A stretch of DNA of 64,000 nt from Solihabitans fulvus (lineage in GTDB: Bacteria; Actinomycetota; Actinomycetes; Mycobacteriales; Pseudonocardiaceae), in the NCBI RefSeq assembly GCF_008386585.1, contig NZ_VUOB01000002.1, forward strand, positions 175,060 through 239,059. Direction: 5' to 3'. The translations under genes and the position numbers were made by a program. Of the stretch, positions 53,898 through 62,845 are shown piece by piece. The notes beneath the pieces are model-generated. The model made no database searches and was not told the DNA's origin. It was given only the letters and a program-made list of their open reading frames with translations. Position 1 is the stretch's first letter. Every line of letters starts with the position of its first letter.

Positions 53898-54311
53898 ATG
53901 AAGACGTCGAAGTTCGGTGCCGTACGGCTTGCCGCAGCGCCTGTCCTGACCGCGGCTACGGCCGCCGCGACCGCGCAGGCCACAGCCTCGGCAGCCACCC
54001 AGGTCGTGCTGACGAACCTGGACGGTGGTCGGACCGTGGTCGCAGCGGCCGGCGGCGATGTCGAGGTCCGGCTCACCGCATACCGCGAGCAGGGGCTCAA
54101 CTGGTCCTGGAGCATTCCGCAGGCCAGCACCCCCGAGGTGCTCAAGCGGACGGCGGGCACGGCGGAACCGTCCGGAGGCGCCCGCGCTGTCTTCCACGTG
54201 CAGCACCCGGGCACCGGCAAGATCACCGCGACTCGCCATTGCCGCCCCAACCCCGGGAAGGCTTGCCTCGACGTCGTGGCGCCCTGGAAGGTCACGGTGG
54301 ACGTCAAGTAG
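53898..54311 (+). CDS. Secreted chagasin-like (I42) protein
   Basis: A 137-residue exported protein with ribosome-binding site GGGGAG. Signal peptide about 1-33. The remainder (GGDVEVRLTAYREQGLNWSW, then ARAVFHVQHPGTGKITATRHC) matches the beta-sandwich of chagasin/ICP proteins, which inhibit papain-type cysteine proteases, although the diagnostic NPTTGY, GxxG and RPW/F loops are only partly recognisable. Two Cys near 118 and 126 probably form a disulfide. The match is suggestive rather than firm. Confidence 0.5.
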   Translation: MKTSKFGAVRLAAAPVLTAATAAATAQATASAATQVVLTNLDGGRTVVAAAGGDVEVRLTAYREQGLNWSWSIPQASTPEVLKRTAGTAEPSGGARAVFHVQHPGTGKITATRHCRPNPGKACLDVVAPWKVTVDVK

Positions 54312-54456
54312 GCGGCTGCCTTGGATCTTCTGCCTGTTCAGAGGCATCTCAGGGCATCATGTCGATGCCGGCGGTTTCGTGATCACGTCACGGTGAGAGT
54401 TCTCGTGGCGTCAGCTCGAATTCCGTCCACTGGAAACGGGCGGCAGTTCCGCCGCT

Positions 54457-55967
54457 TCAGGCGAGCTCGTCGATCTTGGCGCGCACCTGTTCGGCGTCCG
54501 GGTGCCGCAGTTCGCTGAGGATCGTGTGGGCCCGCCGCCAGCTCTCCCGAGCCGCGTCGTGGTTGCCGACGGCCTGATGGACGTCACCGAGGTGGCTGTG
54601 CATGGCGGCCTCGTCGTACCGGTCACCCAACTCCGCGCACAGGGCCAGGGCCTGTTGGTAGCAGTCGACCGCCTCCGCGTGGTGGCCGAGGCGGTGATGG
54701 ATGTAGCCGAGGCTTTCCAGGGTGCCGGCCTCGCTGAGGCGGTTGCCGAGTTCCCGATCCAGCGCAAGGGACTGTTGGCAGTGAAGGTCAGCAGGGTCCA
54801 GGGAAGCTGCCAGGCATGGGTGTCGAAGCCCGCGTCGACGGCCACCGCCAGGGCCGCGAGCAGCACCGGGCGCTCCACCACGAACCAGGTGCGGGCCTGG
54901 CTGTCGTCGGTGAGTTCCTCGGGTGTCACCCGGGCTGGCCTGGGTCGAGGGCGATCGGTTCGAGGGGCGGATGCACCAGCAGGGCCGCGGTTCGGCCGGT
55001 GTGCAGGTAGTGGTCCAGCATCCGGTGCATCGCGGCGTCCCGGTCCGCGTCGCTGTCCACAGTGGCGGCTTGCTCGGTGGCGTAGGCGCGCAGCAGCTCG
55101 TGGAACGCGAACCTACCGGGACGATGTTCGTCAAGCAGATGGGCCTCGGTGAGTTCCCGCAGTGCCACGCGGGCATCGACCGGACCGGTACCGGCCAGGC
55201 TCGCGGCGGCCGCCAGTGAGATGTCGGGACCGGGGTGCACTCCCAGCAGCCGGAACATCCGCGCCGCGTCGGCGCCCACCGATCGGTAGGACCAGGAGAA
55301 CACCGCACGCAGATTGGTCGCCAGGTCCTTGCTCTCCAGAGGATCTAGGCGTGCGCGGTTGTCCCGTAGTTCCTCGGCCAGCGTGGCCAGGAGGAAGGCG
55401 GGGCGCGCGGCGGCCCGCGCGGCCGCGATGGCCAGTGCCAGAGGCAACCTGGCGCACAGGGCGATCAGTTCGTCGGCCGCCTCGGGCTCGGCCGCGACTC
55501 GGTCGCGGCCGAGCCGGAGTGCCAGGAGTTCATGGGCCTCCGTTGCGCTGAGCAGGCCGAGGGTGAGCAAATGGGTGTCCTCGGTGGCGACCAGGCCGGT
55601 GAGTTCGTGGCGACTGGTCACGATCGTCATCGCGGTGGTGCTGCCCGGCAACAGGGCACGCGCCTGGTCGGAGTGGCGGGCGTTGTCCAGTACCACCAGC
55701 ATGCGGCGGCCGGCGAGCAGGCTGCGGTACAGCTTGGCCTGCTCGTCCAGGCTCGCGGGGATCCGCTCCGGCGGCACCGCGAACGCGTCGAGGAATCCCC
55801 GGATCGCCTTGGCCGTGGGCATGGGCAGGTCGGCGGTACTGAACCCGCTGAGGTTGACGTAGAGCTGGCCGTCGGGAAATCGGTTCTCGGTCTGCCGTGC
55901 CCAGTGCACCGCCAGCGTGGTCTTGCCGATTCCCGCCGCTTTGCGAGCGACGCCGCCTCGATAATCG
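54457..55967 (-). pseudogene. Degraded SARP-type regulator (NB-ARC and TPR remnants)
   Basis: Fragments in two frames together match the C-terminal parts of an AfsR/DnrI-type regulator: an NB-ARC domain starting at P-loop GIGKTTLAVHW, the helical ARC2 region, and TPR repeats ending at DELA. The 5' part, encoding the winged-helix and BTAD domains, is missing because another gene ends at 55968. Between frames there is a premature stop near 54926 and a frame change near 54780, where several TPR units seem deleted. It is non-functional or at most a truncated ATPase. An original role in regulating secondary metabolism is inference. Confidence 0.75.
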
Positions 55968-56612
55968 TTACTGGGTGACGATCAGCGTCAACGCCACTGG
56001 CCGGTCGTGCTCGTCCCGTAGGTCGACGATCGTGGCGCTCTCGTGGTTGGTGAGGAACCCGATGGAGTTGGCCTCTCCGTTGGAGATCTCCCACCAGCCC
56101 TCCGCGAACGCGCCGGGCTCCTCGCGCCCGGCAGCGGCCTGTTCGACCTGCCCGAACGACTTCCGCACGACGAGACCGAGTTCCTCCTGCTGTGGCAGGC
56201 CTCTGCGCCGCAGTTCCGGTGCCGCGAGCTCCAGCAGGCGGTCGGACTCGAAGCCCATCTCCCAGCCGATGCAGGTGATGCCGAAGCCGGACAGGACGTT
56301 GTTGTCGTCGCCTCCGCCGGGCGCGTGGTCGGTGGCCTGGAACATGACTGCGGCGGCCTGGACGACCATGCCGCGCTCCTCCGGCTTGTACCAGTCGGGA
56401 CCCTCGGCGATCACGACGGGGTAGCGGCCGGCAGGGATGGTGTTCGGTGGGTCGTAGATGAGCCCCGATCCCTCGCCGGAGCCCGGGGCGAACAGACTCA
56501 TCGAGCCGCCGTCGTTGGGGGGAACGATCAGCTCGGTCACCCGCCGGAAGCGAGTGGCGTGCGGCGCGTACATCAGTTTTCGCGCCATCTCGACGATGTC
56601 TTTGTCTTCCAC
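55968..56612 (-). CDS. Unknown 214-residue protein, possibly DUF4241-like
   Basis: The N-terminus resembles a solvent-exposed helix, then a beta-rich body: SGLIYDPPNTIPAGRYPVVIAEG and GFGITCIGWEMGF. The PPNTIPAGRYPV stretch recalls DUF4241 proteins, often found in toxin or immunity contexts, but other parts do not fit, so the assignment is tentative. It ends directly where the broken SARP gene begins, and it may have arrived by the same rearrangement. No clear operon partner. Confidence 0.5.
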   Translation of the reverse strand: MEDKDIVEMARKLMYAPHATRFRRVTELIVPPNDGGSMSLFAPGSGEGSGLIYDPPNTIPAGRYPVVIAEGPDWYKPEERGMVVQAAAVMFQATDHAPGGGDDNNVLSGFGITCIGWEMGFESDRLLELAAPELRRRGLPQQEELGLVVRKSFGQVEQAAAGREEPGAFAEGWWEISNGEANSIGFLTNHESATIVDLRDEHDRPVALTLIVTQ

Positions 56613-56748
56613 GGTGGGTGAGGGTAGTGCAGGACACTGACAAACCCGCAGCAGACGGTTGATTCGGCGCTGGCGGACAGCGAAGGTGCGGCAGGCAGGG
56701 AGGTTCCCGAGGTAGGAGTGCGTGTGGCCCCGGTAGTCCAGGACCAGC

Positions 56749-56762
56749 GGTCAGCGCTGACC
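56749..56762. terminator. Perfect palindrome after the DUF4288 gene
   Basis: GGTCAGCGCTGACC is self-complementary and lies 17 bases beyond the stop of the DUF4288-like gene. It is a weak terminator or a binding site. Confidence 0.35.
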
Positions 56763-56778
56763 TACGTAGCCGGGCCTG

Positions 56779-57123
56779 TCAGGCGTCCTCCGGATCCAGG
56801 TCCCCGAGACGCTCCCGACCGGTGTCGAAGTAGCTGCTTAGATACTCGTCCGGCGGAAGCTCGCTGTCCCGAAGCAGCGAGAACACCTCGACGCCACTGC
56901 CGATCTCGTTGGCGGTTGGCAGGGCATACGCCTGGGCGAGGCCCACGTAGTCGACCTGGTTGCCCTGCGCGTACTCACGTGCCTCGGATTCAGCCAACGC
57001 GATGGCGTCTCGCAGCGATTGGGCCTGCCACAGCAGGATACGTTCCTCGAACGGCGTGTCCTGCCAGGTCGTCCAACGGAAAATGCATCGCACGCTGTAC
57101 CAACCGCCGACCTGGTCCGACAT
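56779..57123 (-). CDS. DUF4288-like protein
   Basis: A 114-residue soluble protein. GGGGAA precedes the ATG at 57123. The N-terminal YSVRCIF and the later EERILLWQAQSLRDAIALAESEAREYA, VDYVGLAQAYAL and EVFSLLRDSELPPDEYLSSYFDTGRER stretches match the DUF4288 family. Function unknown. It is 115 bases downstream of the mutarotase gene but probably not part of the sugar pathway. Confidence 0.72.
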   Translation of the reverse strand: MSDQVGGWYSVRCIFRWTTWQDTPFEERILLWQAQSLRDAIALAESEAREYAQGNQVDYVGLAQAYALPTANEIGSGVEVFSLLRDSELPPDEYLSSYFDTGRERLGDLDPEDA

Positions 57124-57238
57124 CTGGCCGTTCCCCACTCTCATCGCATCGACGTCGTGACCGGTGGGTGTGGTGCCCTGGAGAGCCACATCGACCGGAA
57201 CGCACAGGTCAGCGTGCCATGGTCGAGTTGTCGCACAG

Positions 57239-57586
57239 TCAGGACGAGGTGGGGTCCTCCAGATGCCATACCTCCTGCATCGGTGACCACCAGCTTCCGG
57301 ACTCCCGCTCGGCAAGCGACTCCTGGCACGGGTCGGTGAGCGTCCACCAGCGCTGCGTCTCGGGATCGGCGGCGACGCGGGCCTGGTCGGCGTCGTGGTC
57401 GGCACCGATGTACTCGTAGTAGCCGAACAACAGGTCGCCGTGCAGGAAGATGCTGAAGTTGCGCATGTTCGCGTCGAGCATCGTCTGCTCGACGGCTGGC
57501 CAGACGGCCGAGTGCAGCCGCAGGTACTCCGCACGCCGTTCCGGGCGCAGCCGGATCACCATGCCGTAGCGCTGTGTTCGCTTCAT
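57239..57586 (-). CDS. rhaM: L-rhamnose mutarotase
   Basis: A 115-residue enzyme that interconverts the anomers of L-rhamnose (related proteins act on L-fucose). The YGMVIRLRPERRAEYLRLHSAVWP start contains the catalytic His in LHSAVWP, and the C-terminal DPETQRWWTLTDP with Trp pairs matches the fold. GAGGAG lies before the ATG. It is the last catabolic gene of the operon and supports the deoxysugar assignment. Confidence 0.85.
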   Translation of the reverse strand: MKRTQRYGMVIRLRPERRAEYLRLHSAVWPAVEQTMLDANMRNFSIFLHGDLLFGYYEYIGADHDADQARVAADPETQRWWTLTDPCQESLAERESGSWWSPMQEVWHLEDPTSS

Positions 57587-57647
57587 GTGCTTCTCCTCGA
57601 CAGCCGAATGGCGGTGGCAGGCGCGGCGCCGCCGGCAGGGTTCGGTG

Positions 57648-58829
57648 TTATGCGTTGAGCACGGTGCTTTCGGGCTCCCGGTCCGCCCCGACAGCGTGCA
57701 GGCGGCGCCCGGCGCGTTCGGGCCGGATGTGCGCACCGCCGGACAACGGGTCCGGGACCAGATGGCTGGCGGCGGTGATCGCCTCCTCGTCGATGCGCAG
57801 GCCCAGGCCGGGACTGTCGCCGAGGACGTAGGCCCCGTTCTCGATGTGCAGGTCGAGGGAGACTCCCAGCGCGGGCCGGAGATCCTGCAACTCGCTGACC
57901 AGGTGGTTGGGGACCGACGTCGCCGCGTGCAGCAGACCGACCGGCGTGGTGCCGATGGGGCTGACGGGCAGATCGTGAGCGTGCGCGAGGGCGGCGACCC
58001 GCAGGAAGTGGGTGATGCCCCAGACCGCGGCCGTCTGGACGATGTCGACCGCTCCGGCCGCAATGAGCGGGCGGTGCTGTTCGAGCCCGGTGAGGTTCTC
58101 CCCGGTGGCGACCGAGGCGCGGATGCCTCGGCCCACCGCAGCGTGGCCTTCCACGTCCCAGCGCCGGACCGGCTCCTCGATCCAGGTCAGGTCGAGAGTG
58201 CGCTCGATCTCGCTGACGTAGCGGACCGCCTGCTTGCGCGTCCAGGTCTCGTTGACGTCGAGCATCAGGCTCGGTCGTGCGCCGTGCCCGGCGTCGGTGA
58301 GGAGGTCGCGCAGGAGTGTCAGACGGTGCCGGTCGCGGTCGACGTCGAGACCGCCCTTGATCTTCGCCGCGCGCAGTCCTCGGTCGGCGTAGGCCTGGTA
58401 CGCCGCAACGAACTCGTCGTCGTCCAGGGCGATGTCCAGACCAGAGGCGTAGGCGGGCACGCGGCGGTCGCGGCCACCGAGCAGCCGCCACAGCGGCTCG
58501 CCCGCCGCCTGCGCCTTGATATCCCACAGCGCGGTGTCGAGGGCGCCGATGGTGCCGAACACCGCGCCGGCGTGGCCCGCCTTGAACGTCCGGCGCAGCA
58601 TCCGGTCGTAGAGGGCGGTGACCGACCGAGGGTCCTCTCCCTCGATGGCGGTGAAGACGCTCTCGATCTCCACATGGGGGCCGAGCCCGACACCGGTGAT
58701 GCCCTCGTCGGTCTCCACGAGGACGATGGGAACCCGGATGAGGCCGTCGGTGTACACGCCGTTCGCGTCACCGGCCGGCCGGCCCCAGTCCTGGACCGTG
58801 GTGAGCGTTCGGTAGCGAGCGATGCGCAT
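57648..58829 (-). CDS. Mandelate-racemase/muconate-lactonizing-family dehydratase (enolase superfamily)
   Basis: A 393-residue enzyme, likely a sugar-acid dehydratase. The KxK motif is Lys156-Ile-Lys158; metal ligands are Asp191, a Glu of EEP at 218-219 and Glu244; Asp262 of the VDIVQ strand is present. The His that pairs with it in mandelate racemase and most acid-sugar dehydratases, expected in a VSSH-like strand end, is replaced by Ile (VSPIG near 289-293). The reaction may therefore use only the KxK side. L-fuconate or L-rhamnonate dehydration is the contextual guess. Confidence 0.75.
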   Translation of the reverse strand: MRIARYRTLTTVQDWGRPAGDANGVYTDGLIRVPIVLVETDEGITGVGLGPHVEIESVFTAIEGEDPRSVTALYDRMLRRTFKAGHAGAVFGTIGALDTALWDIKAQAAGEPLWRLLGGRDRRVPAYASGLDIALDDDEFVAAYQAYADRGLRAAKIKGGLDVDRDRHRLTLLRDLLTDAGHGARPSLMLDVNETWTRKQAVRYVSEIERTLDLTWIEEPVRRWDVEGHAAVGRGIRASVATGENLTGLEQHRPLIAAGAVDIVQTAAVWGITHFLRVAALAHAHDLPVSPIGTTPVGLLHAATSVPNHLVSELQDLRPALGVSLDLHIENGAYVLGDSPGLGLRIDEEAITAASHLVPDPLSGGAHIRPERAGRRLHAVGADREPESTVLNA

Positions 58830-58830
58830 G

Positions 58831-59658
58831 TCAGCCCTTCGTGGATCCGGCGGTGACACCGTCGGCGATCTGGCGTTGCAGGAACAGATAGGCGACCAGG
58901 ACCGGTACGGCGGCGATCAGCACACCGGAGGCGAACGTGGGGATGTCGTCGGAGTACTGACCGCGCAACGACGTGACGCCGACCATCAGCGTGCGGTGCT
59001 CCGCGGACGGCATCAGCAGCAGGGAGATGAGCACGTCGTTCCAGCAGAACAGGGCGTTGAGCACGCCGACGGACAGCAGCGCCGGGGCGCCGATCGGGAG
59101 CATGATCCGCCAGTAGACCCCGTAGACCGAGTTCCCGTCGATGCGTGCGGCGTCGATGATGTCCGGCGGCACGGTCGAGTAGTAGCTGGTCAGCAGGAAG
59201 ATCGTGAACGGCAGGAACTGCGCCACGTACGCGAGGATCAGCCCAGGATAGGTGTCGATGAGGCCGGTGTCGGCCATGATCCGCGCCAGCGGAACCATGA
59301 TCACCTGGAACGGGATGAACAACGCGGCCAGGATCCCCAGGAAGAGCAGGGACGAGCCGCGGAAGCGCAGCCGGGCGAGCGCGAAGCCCGCCATCGACCC
59401 TAGCAACAGCAGCAGCGCCACCGAGCACGCCACGACGACCACCGAGTTCAGGAAGTACCGGGACATCCCGACGCTCGTCCACGCCTTGACGATGTTGTCC
59501 CACCTCAACGAGTCGGTCAGGGAGAACCGGTCGAGGACGTACTCGCGGCGGGTCTTCATGGCGACGTTGGTGGTGAACACCAGGGGGTAGATCGTGGCCA
59601 GCGCGAGCGCAGCCATCGGGATGGCGGCGACCCATCTGGTCAGCCGGGTGCCGGACAT
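58831..59658 (-). CDS. Sugar ABC transporter permease (MalG-like)
   Basis: A 275-residue CUT1 permease with about six helices and the EAA loop DAARIDGNSVYGVYWRIMLP. Its ATG overlaps the preceding stop (TGATG). It forms the channel with the MalF-like protein; an ATPase gene is absent, as usual in actinomycetes where a shared MsiK-type ATPase serves many importers. Confidence 0.86.
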   Translation of the reverse strand: MSGTRLTRWVAAIPMAALALATIYPLVFTTNVAMKTRREYVLDRFSLTDSLRWDNIVKAWTSVGMSRYFLNSVVVVACSVALLLLLGSMAGFALARLRFRGSSLLFLGILAALFIPFQVIMVPLARIMADTGLIDTYPGLILAYVAQFLPFTIFLLTSYYSTVPPDIIDAARIDGNSVYGVYWRIMLPIGAPALLSVGVLNALFCWNDVLISLLLMPSAEHRTLMVGVTSLRGQYSDDIPTFASGVLIAAVPVLVAYLFLQRQIADGVTAGSTKG

Positions 59659-60638
59659 CAGTCCTCCTTGCCCGCGCGTCGCAGGATGCCGATCTGGCCA
59701 AGTCCCACCACGAGCATGATCAGGAACAGCGCTGTGGACGCCGCGGAGGCGAGCGCAGGTTGGTTCATCTGTCCCTGCTGGATCCAGACGTAGTACTCGG
59801 GCAGGTAGGTCGATCCGGCCGGCCCACCGCCGGTCATCACGTACAGCAGGCCGAACATCGACGTCAGCATGCCGATCATCGTGGTCACGAAGACGAACTG
59901 GATCGTGCGCGACAGGCTGGGGATGATGACGTGCCAGATCGTCTGCGGCAGCGAAGCACCGTCCACTTTGGCCGCGTCGAGCACCGAGGAGTCGAGGGTG
60001 GCGAACCCGGCAAGGAAGACGACCAGCGCCATGCCGAACGTCGCCCAGATGTGCACGCCGACGACCGCGAAGATCGCCACGTCCGGATTGCCGAGCCAGT
60101 CCACCGGTCCGATGCCGAGGCCGCCGAGCAGCGCGTTGAGCGGACCGTCGAAGGCCAGCAGCAGGTTGAAGATCGCGCCGACGATCACGGGGGAGAGCAC
60201 GGCGGGGAAGAAGTAGACGCCGCGGTAGAGCCGGTGTCCTGGCACCTTCAGGAAGATGAAGGTCGCGAGCAGGCCGGGGATCGCCACCGCCACCGGCAGC
60301 AGCAGCACGAGCAGCCCGACGTTGCGCAACGCGGTGCGGAAGAGCGGATCGTGGAGCAGCGTGAGGTAGTTGTCGAGACCGACGTTCATGCCGTTGCGGG
60401 CGCCGTCGCCGGTGAAGGAGAAGTTGATCCCGAGCAGCAGCGGCCACAGTCGCAGCCCGGCGATGATCAGGATGGCCGGAGCCAGGAGAACCAGGGGCGC
60501 CAGGCGTTCGGCCCGTGAGCCCCGGCGGTTGCGCCGCGCCGACGCGGTGGCCGGCCGGGGCGCCGGTGCGCGGCCGGCGGTGTCCTCGGTGGGCCCGGCC
60601 GTGGCCGGGCCCACCGAGGTCCGAGAGTGTGCGGACAC
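59658..60638 (-). CDS. Sugar ABC transporter permease (MalF-like)
   Basis: A protein of about 326 residues of the CUT1 type, with long cytosolic N-terminus (about 40), then six helices and an EAA loop DAAKVDGASLPQTIWHVIIP. The GTG at 60638, five bases after the SBP stop, is my choice; an in-frame GTG at 60614 lies within a long perfect palindrome. No better start follows. The palindrome may lower translation of the permeases relative to the SBP. Confidence 0.83.
   Translation of the reverse strand: MSAHSRTSVGPATAGPTEDTAGRAPAPRPATASARRNRRGSRAERLAPLVLLAPAILIIAGLRLWPLLLGINFSFTGDGARNGMNVGLDNYLTLLHDPLFRTALRNVGLLVLLLPVAVAIPGLLATFIFLKVPGHRLYRGVYFFPAVLSPVIVGAIFNLLLAFDGPLNALLGGLGIGPVDWLGNPDVAIFAVVGVHIWATFGMALVVFLAGFATLDSSVLDAAKVDGASLPQTIWHVIIPSLSRTIQFVFVTTMIGMLTSMFGLLYVMTGGGPAGSTYLPEYYVWIQQGQMNQPALASAASTALFLIMLVVGLGQIGILRRAGKED
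60584..60619. repeat. 36-base perfect palindrome at the SBP/permease junction
   Basis: Arms CCTCGGTGGGCCCGGCC (60584-60600) and its exact complement (60603-60619) around GT. It lies at the very start of the MalF-like reading frame, 25 bases beyond the SBP stop, and forms a 17-bp GC-rich stem. Confidence 0.9.
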
Positions 60639-60643
60639 GTCGA

Positions 60644-61915
60644 TCAGCCCGTCTTGTCGGAGGCTGCCAGCTGCGCAAGCACGTCGTCCACCGTGATCGA
60701 ATCGCTGAGCAACTGCTGGGAGAGGCGTCCCATGAGGTCGACCGTCGTGGACGACAGGGCGACGTGCAGGGCAGGCTTGCCGGTCTTGACCTCCGCGACG
60801 ATCGCCTTGGCGGCCGGGCCGCTCTTTGCGATGTCGATCGTGGTGTCGGACGCGATCGCGCCACCGTCGAGGGAGAACGCCTGGAGGGGTTCGGTCGAGG
60901 TCAGTGACCGCACGACGTCTGCGGCCAGCTTCGGGTCCTTGGTCCACTTGGCGACCGCGTAGCCGATGCCACCGTCGTAGGGCAGGCTCGGCTTCGCCGC
61001 GGGGTTGACCAGGGGTGCCTGCATGACGCCGATCTTCTCCGGCGTGAGGAACTCGGCGAAGTCCTTCCAGTGTCCGACATCGGACATCAGGCCGATCACG
61101 TTGGCCGCCTTGCCGGAGCTGAAGGCCGCGAACGCGTCGTTGAACATCGCGGTGGAGTTGGCGCCGTCGGTGTTCAGCCCGGTGTCACCGGCCTGCTTCC
61201 AGAGCTCGAAGATCTGCTTGACGTCCGGCGAGGACCAGTTCCGCTTGCCGGCGATCCAGTCGTCGTACTCCTGCGGGGTCAGGACCGCGGAACCAAGCGC
61301 CGATAACCAGAACTGGATGCCGAAGCCTTCCTTGTTGCCAAGCGCGAAGCACTTCGCCCCGGTCTTCTGGGTGATGACACCGCAGTTCTTGATGAACTCG
61401 TCCAGCGTCGTGGCGGGAGCGTCGGGGTTGAGGCCGGCCTTCTGATAGAGGTCCTTGTTGTAGTAGATCGGGTGCCCTTGCAGGGTCACCGGCTCGGCGT
61501 AGGTCTTCCCGTCCTTGGCGAACGCGTCCCAGCCGGTCAGCCGCTGCCTGTCGTCGGCGATGTAGGAGTCCAGCGGGGCGAGCGCGTCGGACCGATCGCG
61601 GATCTTGCCGCCACCGTTGAACATGATGACGTCCGGTCCCTTGCCGGACTGGATCGCCGCGCCGAGCAGTGTGTAGTACTGGTCGAAGGGCTGTGCCACG
61701 AACTCGAGGTTCACGCCGGGGTGCTTCTTGGCGAAGTCGGCCTTGGCCTTCTGGATGTAGCTGGCCGCCTTCGGGTCACCCGACTTCCAGTCCCAGACCA
61801 CGAGCTTGTCGCTCGAACCGCCGGACGAGGAGCCCGGCCCGGAGGCGCTCCCGCAACCCGCTGTGAACGCCAGCCCCACCACCAGGGCGGCGGTCCATAG
61901 TGTGCGCTGCTTCAT
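60644..61915 (-). CDS. Sugar ABC transporter substrate-binding lipoprotein (CUT1)
   Basis: A 423-residue lipoprotein that binds a sugar. The lipobox is FTAGC. The family-1 fold shows ASYIQKAKADFAKKHPGV, GKGPDVIMFNGGGK, and the hinge YNKDLYQKAGL. First gene of an operon that continues with two permeases, an enolase-superfamily dehydratase and a mutarotase, so the ligand is probably L-rhamnose, L-fucose or an oligosaccharide containing it. A GntR operator overlaps its promoter. Confidence 0.85.
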   Translation of the reverse strand: MKQRTLWTAALVVGLAFTAGCGSASGPGSSSGGSSDKLVVWDWKSGDPKAASYIQKAKADFAKKHPGVNLEFVAQPFDQYYTLLGAAIQSGKGPDVIMFNGGGKIRDRSDALAPLDSYIADDRQRLTGWDAFAKDGKTYAEPVTLQGHPIYYNKDLYQKAGLNPDAPATTLDEFIKNCGVITQKTGAKCFALGNKEGFGIQFWLSALGSAVLTPQEYDDWIAGKRNWSSPDVKQIFELWKQAGDTGLNTDGANSTAMFNDAFAAFSSGKAANVIGLMSDVGHWKDFAEFLTPEKIGVMQAPLVNPAAKPSLPYDGGIGYAVAKWTKDPKLAADVVRSLTSTEPLQAFSLDGGAIASDTTIDIAKSGPAAKAIVAEVKTGKPALHVALSSTTVDLMGRLSQQLLSDSITVDDVLAQLAASDKTG

Positions 61916-61975
61916 TGCTGCTGCTCACTTCTTGAGACGGTGGCCGGGCGGCGAGCTGCCCGACGAGGTGCGCTG

Positions 61976-62004
61976 AACGTAATTCGTATGACGTATTACG
62001 TCAA
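61976..62004 (-). promoter_or_regulatory. SBP operon promoter with 25-bp GntR-type operator
   Basis: On the minus strand TTGACG (61999-62004), a 17-base spacer and TACGTT (61976-61981) form a promoter. A near-perfect palindrome ACGTAAT-N-CGT-N3-ACG-N-ATTACGT at 61977-62001 fills the space between the two hexamers. Its core TCGTATGACGT fits the TNGTN3ACNA consensus of FadR-subfamily GntR regulators closely, and the adjacent gene encodes one. Confidence 0.8.
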
Positions 62005-62071
62005 CGGTCGATTGTCGGTACACTCGTTCGCACGCTCTCGGCGCCTCGGCGGGAGTGCAACCGGAGGACAG

Positions 62072-62845
62072 ATGACGGCATCAGGCCAGCGGCCGATCAC
62101 GAGCGCGCCCACAGTGCAGAGCTGGGAGCGCCGGCCGACGAACCTGACCAGGGCGGTCACCACGGAGCTGGTCGGACGCATCGTGCGCGGTGAGCACCCT
62201 TCCGGAACGTCGTTGCCGCCCGAGCCCGCGCTGTGCGAGTCCTTCTCGGTGAGCAGGACCGTCATCCGCGAGGCGGTGAAAGTCCTACAGGAAAAGGGTT
62301 TGGTCCAGGTGCGCCAGGGCGCTGGCACGCTGGTGACCCCGCAGTCGATGTGGAACGTGCTCGACGAGCTGGTCCTCGGGGCCGTCATCGCCGAGGACGA
62401 GACGCTGGGCGTGCTGGACGACCTGGTGGTGACCCGCAGGCTGCTCGAATCGGACATGGCCCAGGTCGCCGCGAGGGTCGCCGACGAGGAGACCGTCGAC
62501 GCGCTGCGAACTCTCGTCGATCTCATGGATCAGGTGGTGGGCGACCCGGCCGCCTATCGCGTGCACGATCACGCCTTCCACGACAGGATCATGCAGGCTT
62601 CCGGCAACCGCATCGCCAGGGGCGTCGTGCGGTCGTTGGAAAGCCAGGTCTTCCACACGGCCCGCTACATGGGCCGGACCGATCGCGAGCTGTGCCGCGC
62701 TTCCAACGCGGGGCACCGCCGCATCTACGAACGGATCGCGGCGCACGACCCGACCGGCGCCTCCGACGCGATGTTCACCCACATCACTGAGGCCTGGCTC
62801 GTGCGTCGCAGCGACGCGGGAGAGCCGGGCCGCCTGGAACGTTAG
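62072..62845 (+). CDS. GntR-family (FadR/FCD subfamily) regulator of the sugar locus
   Basis: A 257-residue repressor. The ATG at 62072 has GGAGGA before it. The winged helix (LCESFSVSRTVIREAVKVLQEKG) is followed by an FCD effector domain with likely metal-binding Asp/His residues (HDHAFHDRI, HRRIYERIAAHD, FTHI). It diverges from the SBP operon and probably binds the operator at 61977-62001, releasing when a pathway sugar acid is present. Confidence 0.87.
   Translation: MTASGQRPITSAPTVQSWERRPTNLTRAVTTELVGRIVRGEHPSGTSLPPEPALCESFSVSRTVIREAVKVLQEKGLVQVRQGAGTLVTPQSMWNVLDELVLGAVIAEDETLGVLDDLVVTRRLLESDMAQVAARVADEETVDALRTLVDLMDQVVGDPAAYRVHDHAFHDRIMQASGNRIARGVVRSLESQVFHTARYMGRTDRELCRASNAGHRRIYERIAAHDPTGASDAMFTHITEAWLVRRSDAGEPGRLER

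Noticed and set aside
54780..54929. Programmed frameshift making an intact SARP
   Set aside because: A single slip would not explain the missing 5' domains and the lost TPR units; decay is simpler.
58831..60864. Single fusion protein of two permeases
   Set aside because: The long minus frame passes a separate ATG at 59658 with TGATG overlap, and the part beyond it is a shadow of the MalF-like gene in another frame.
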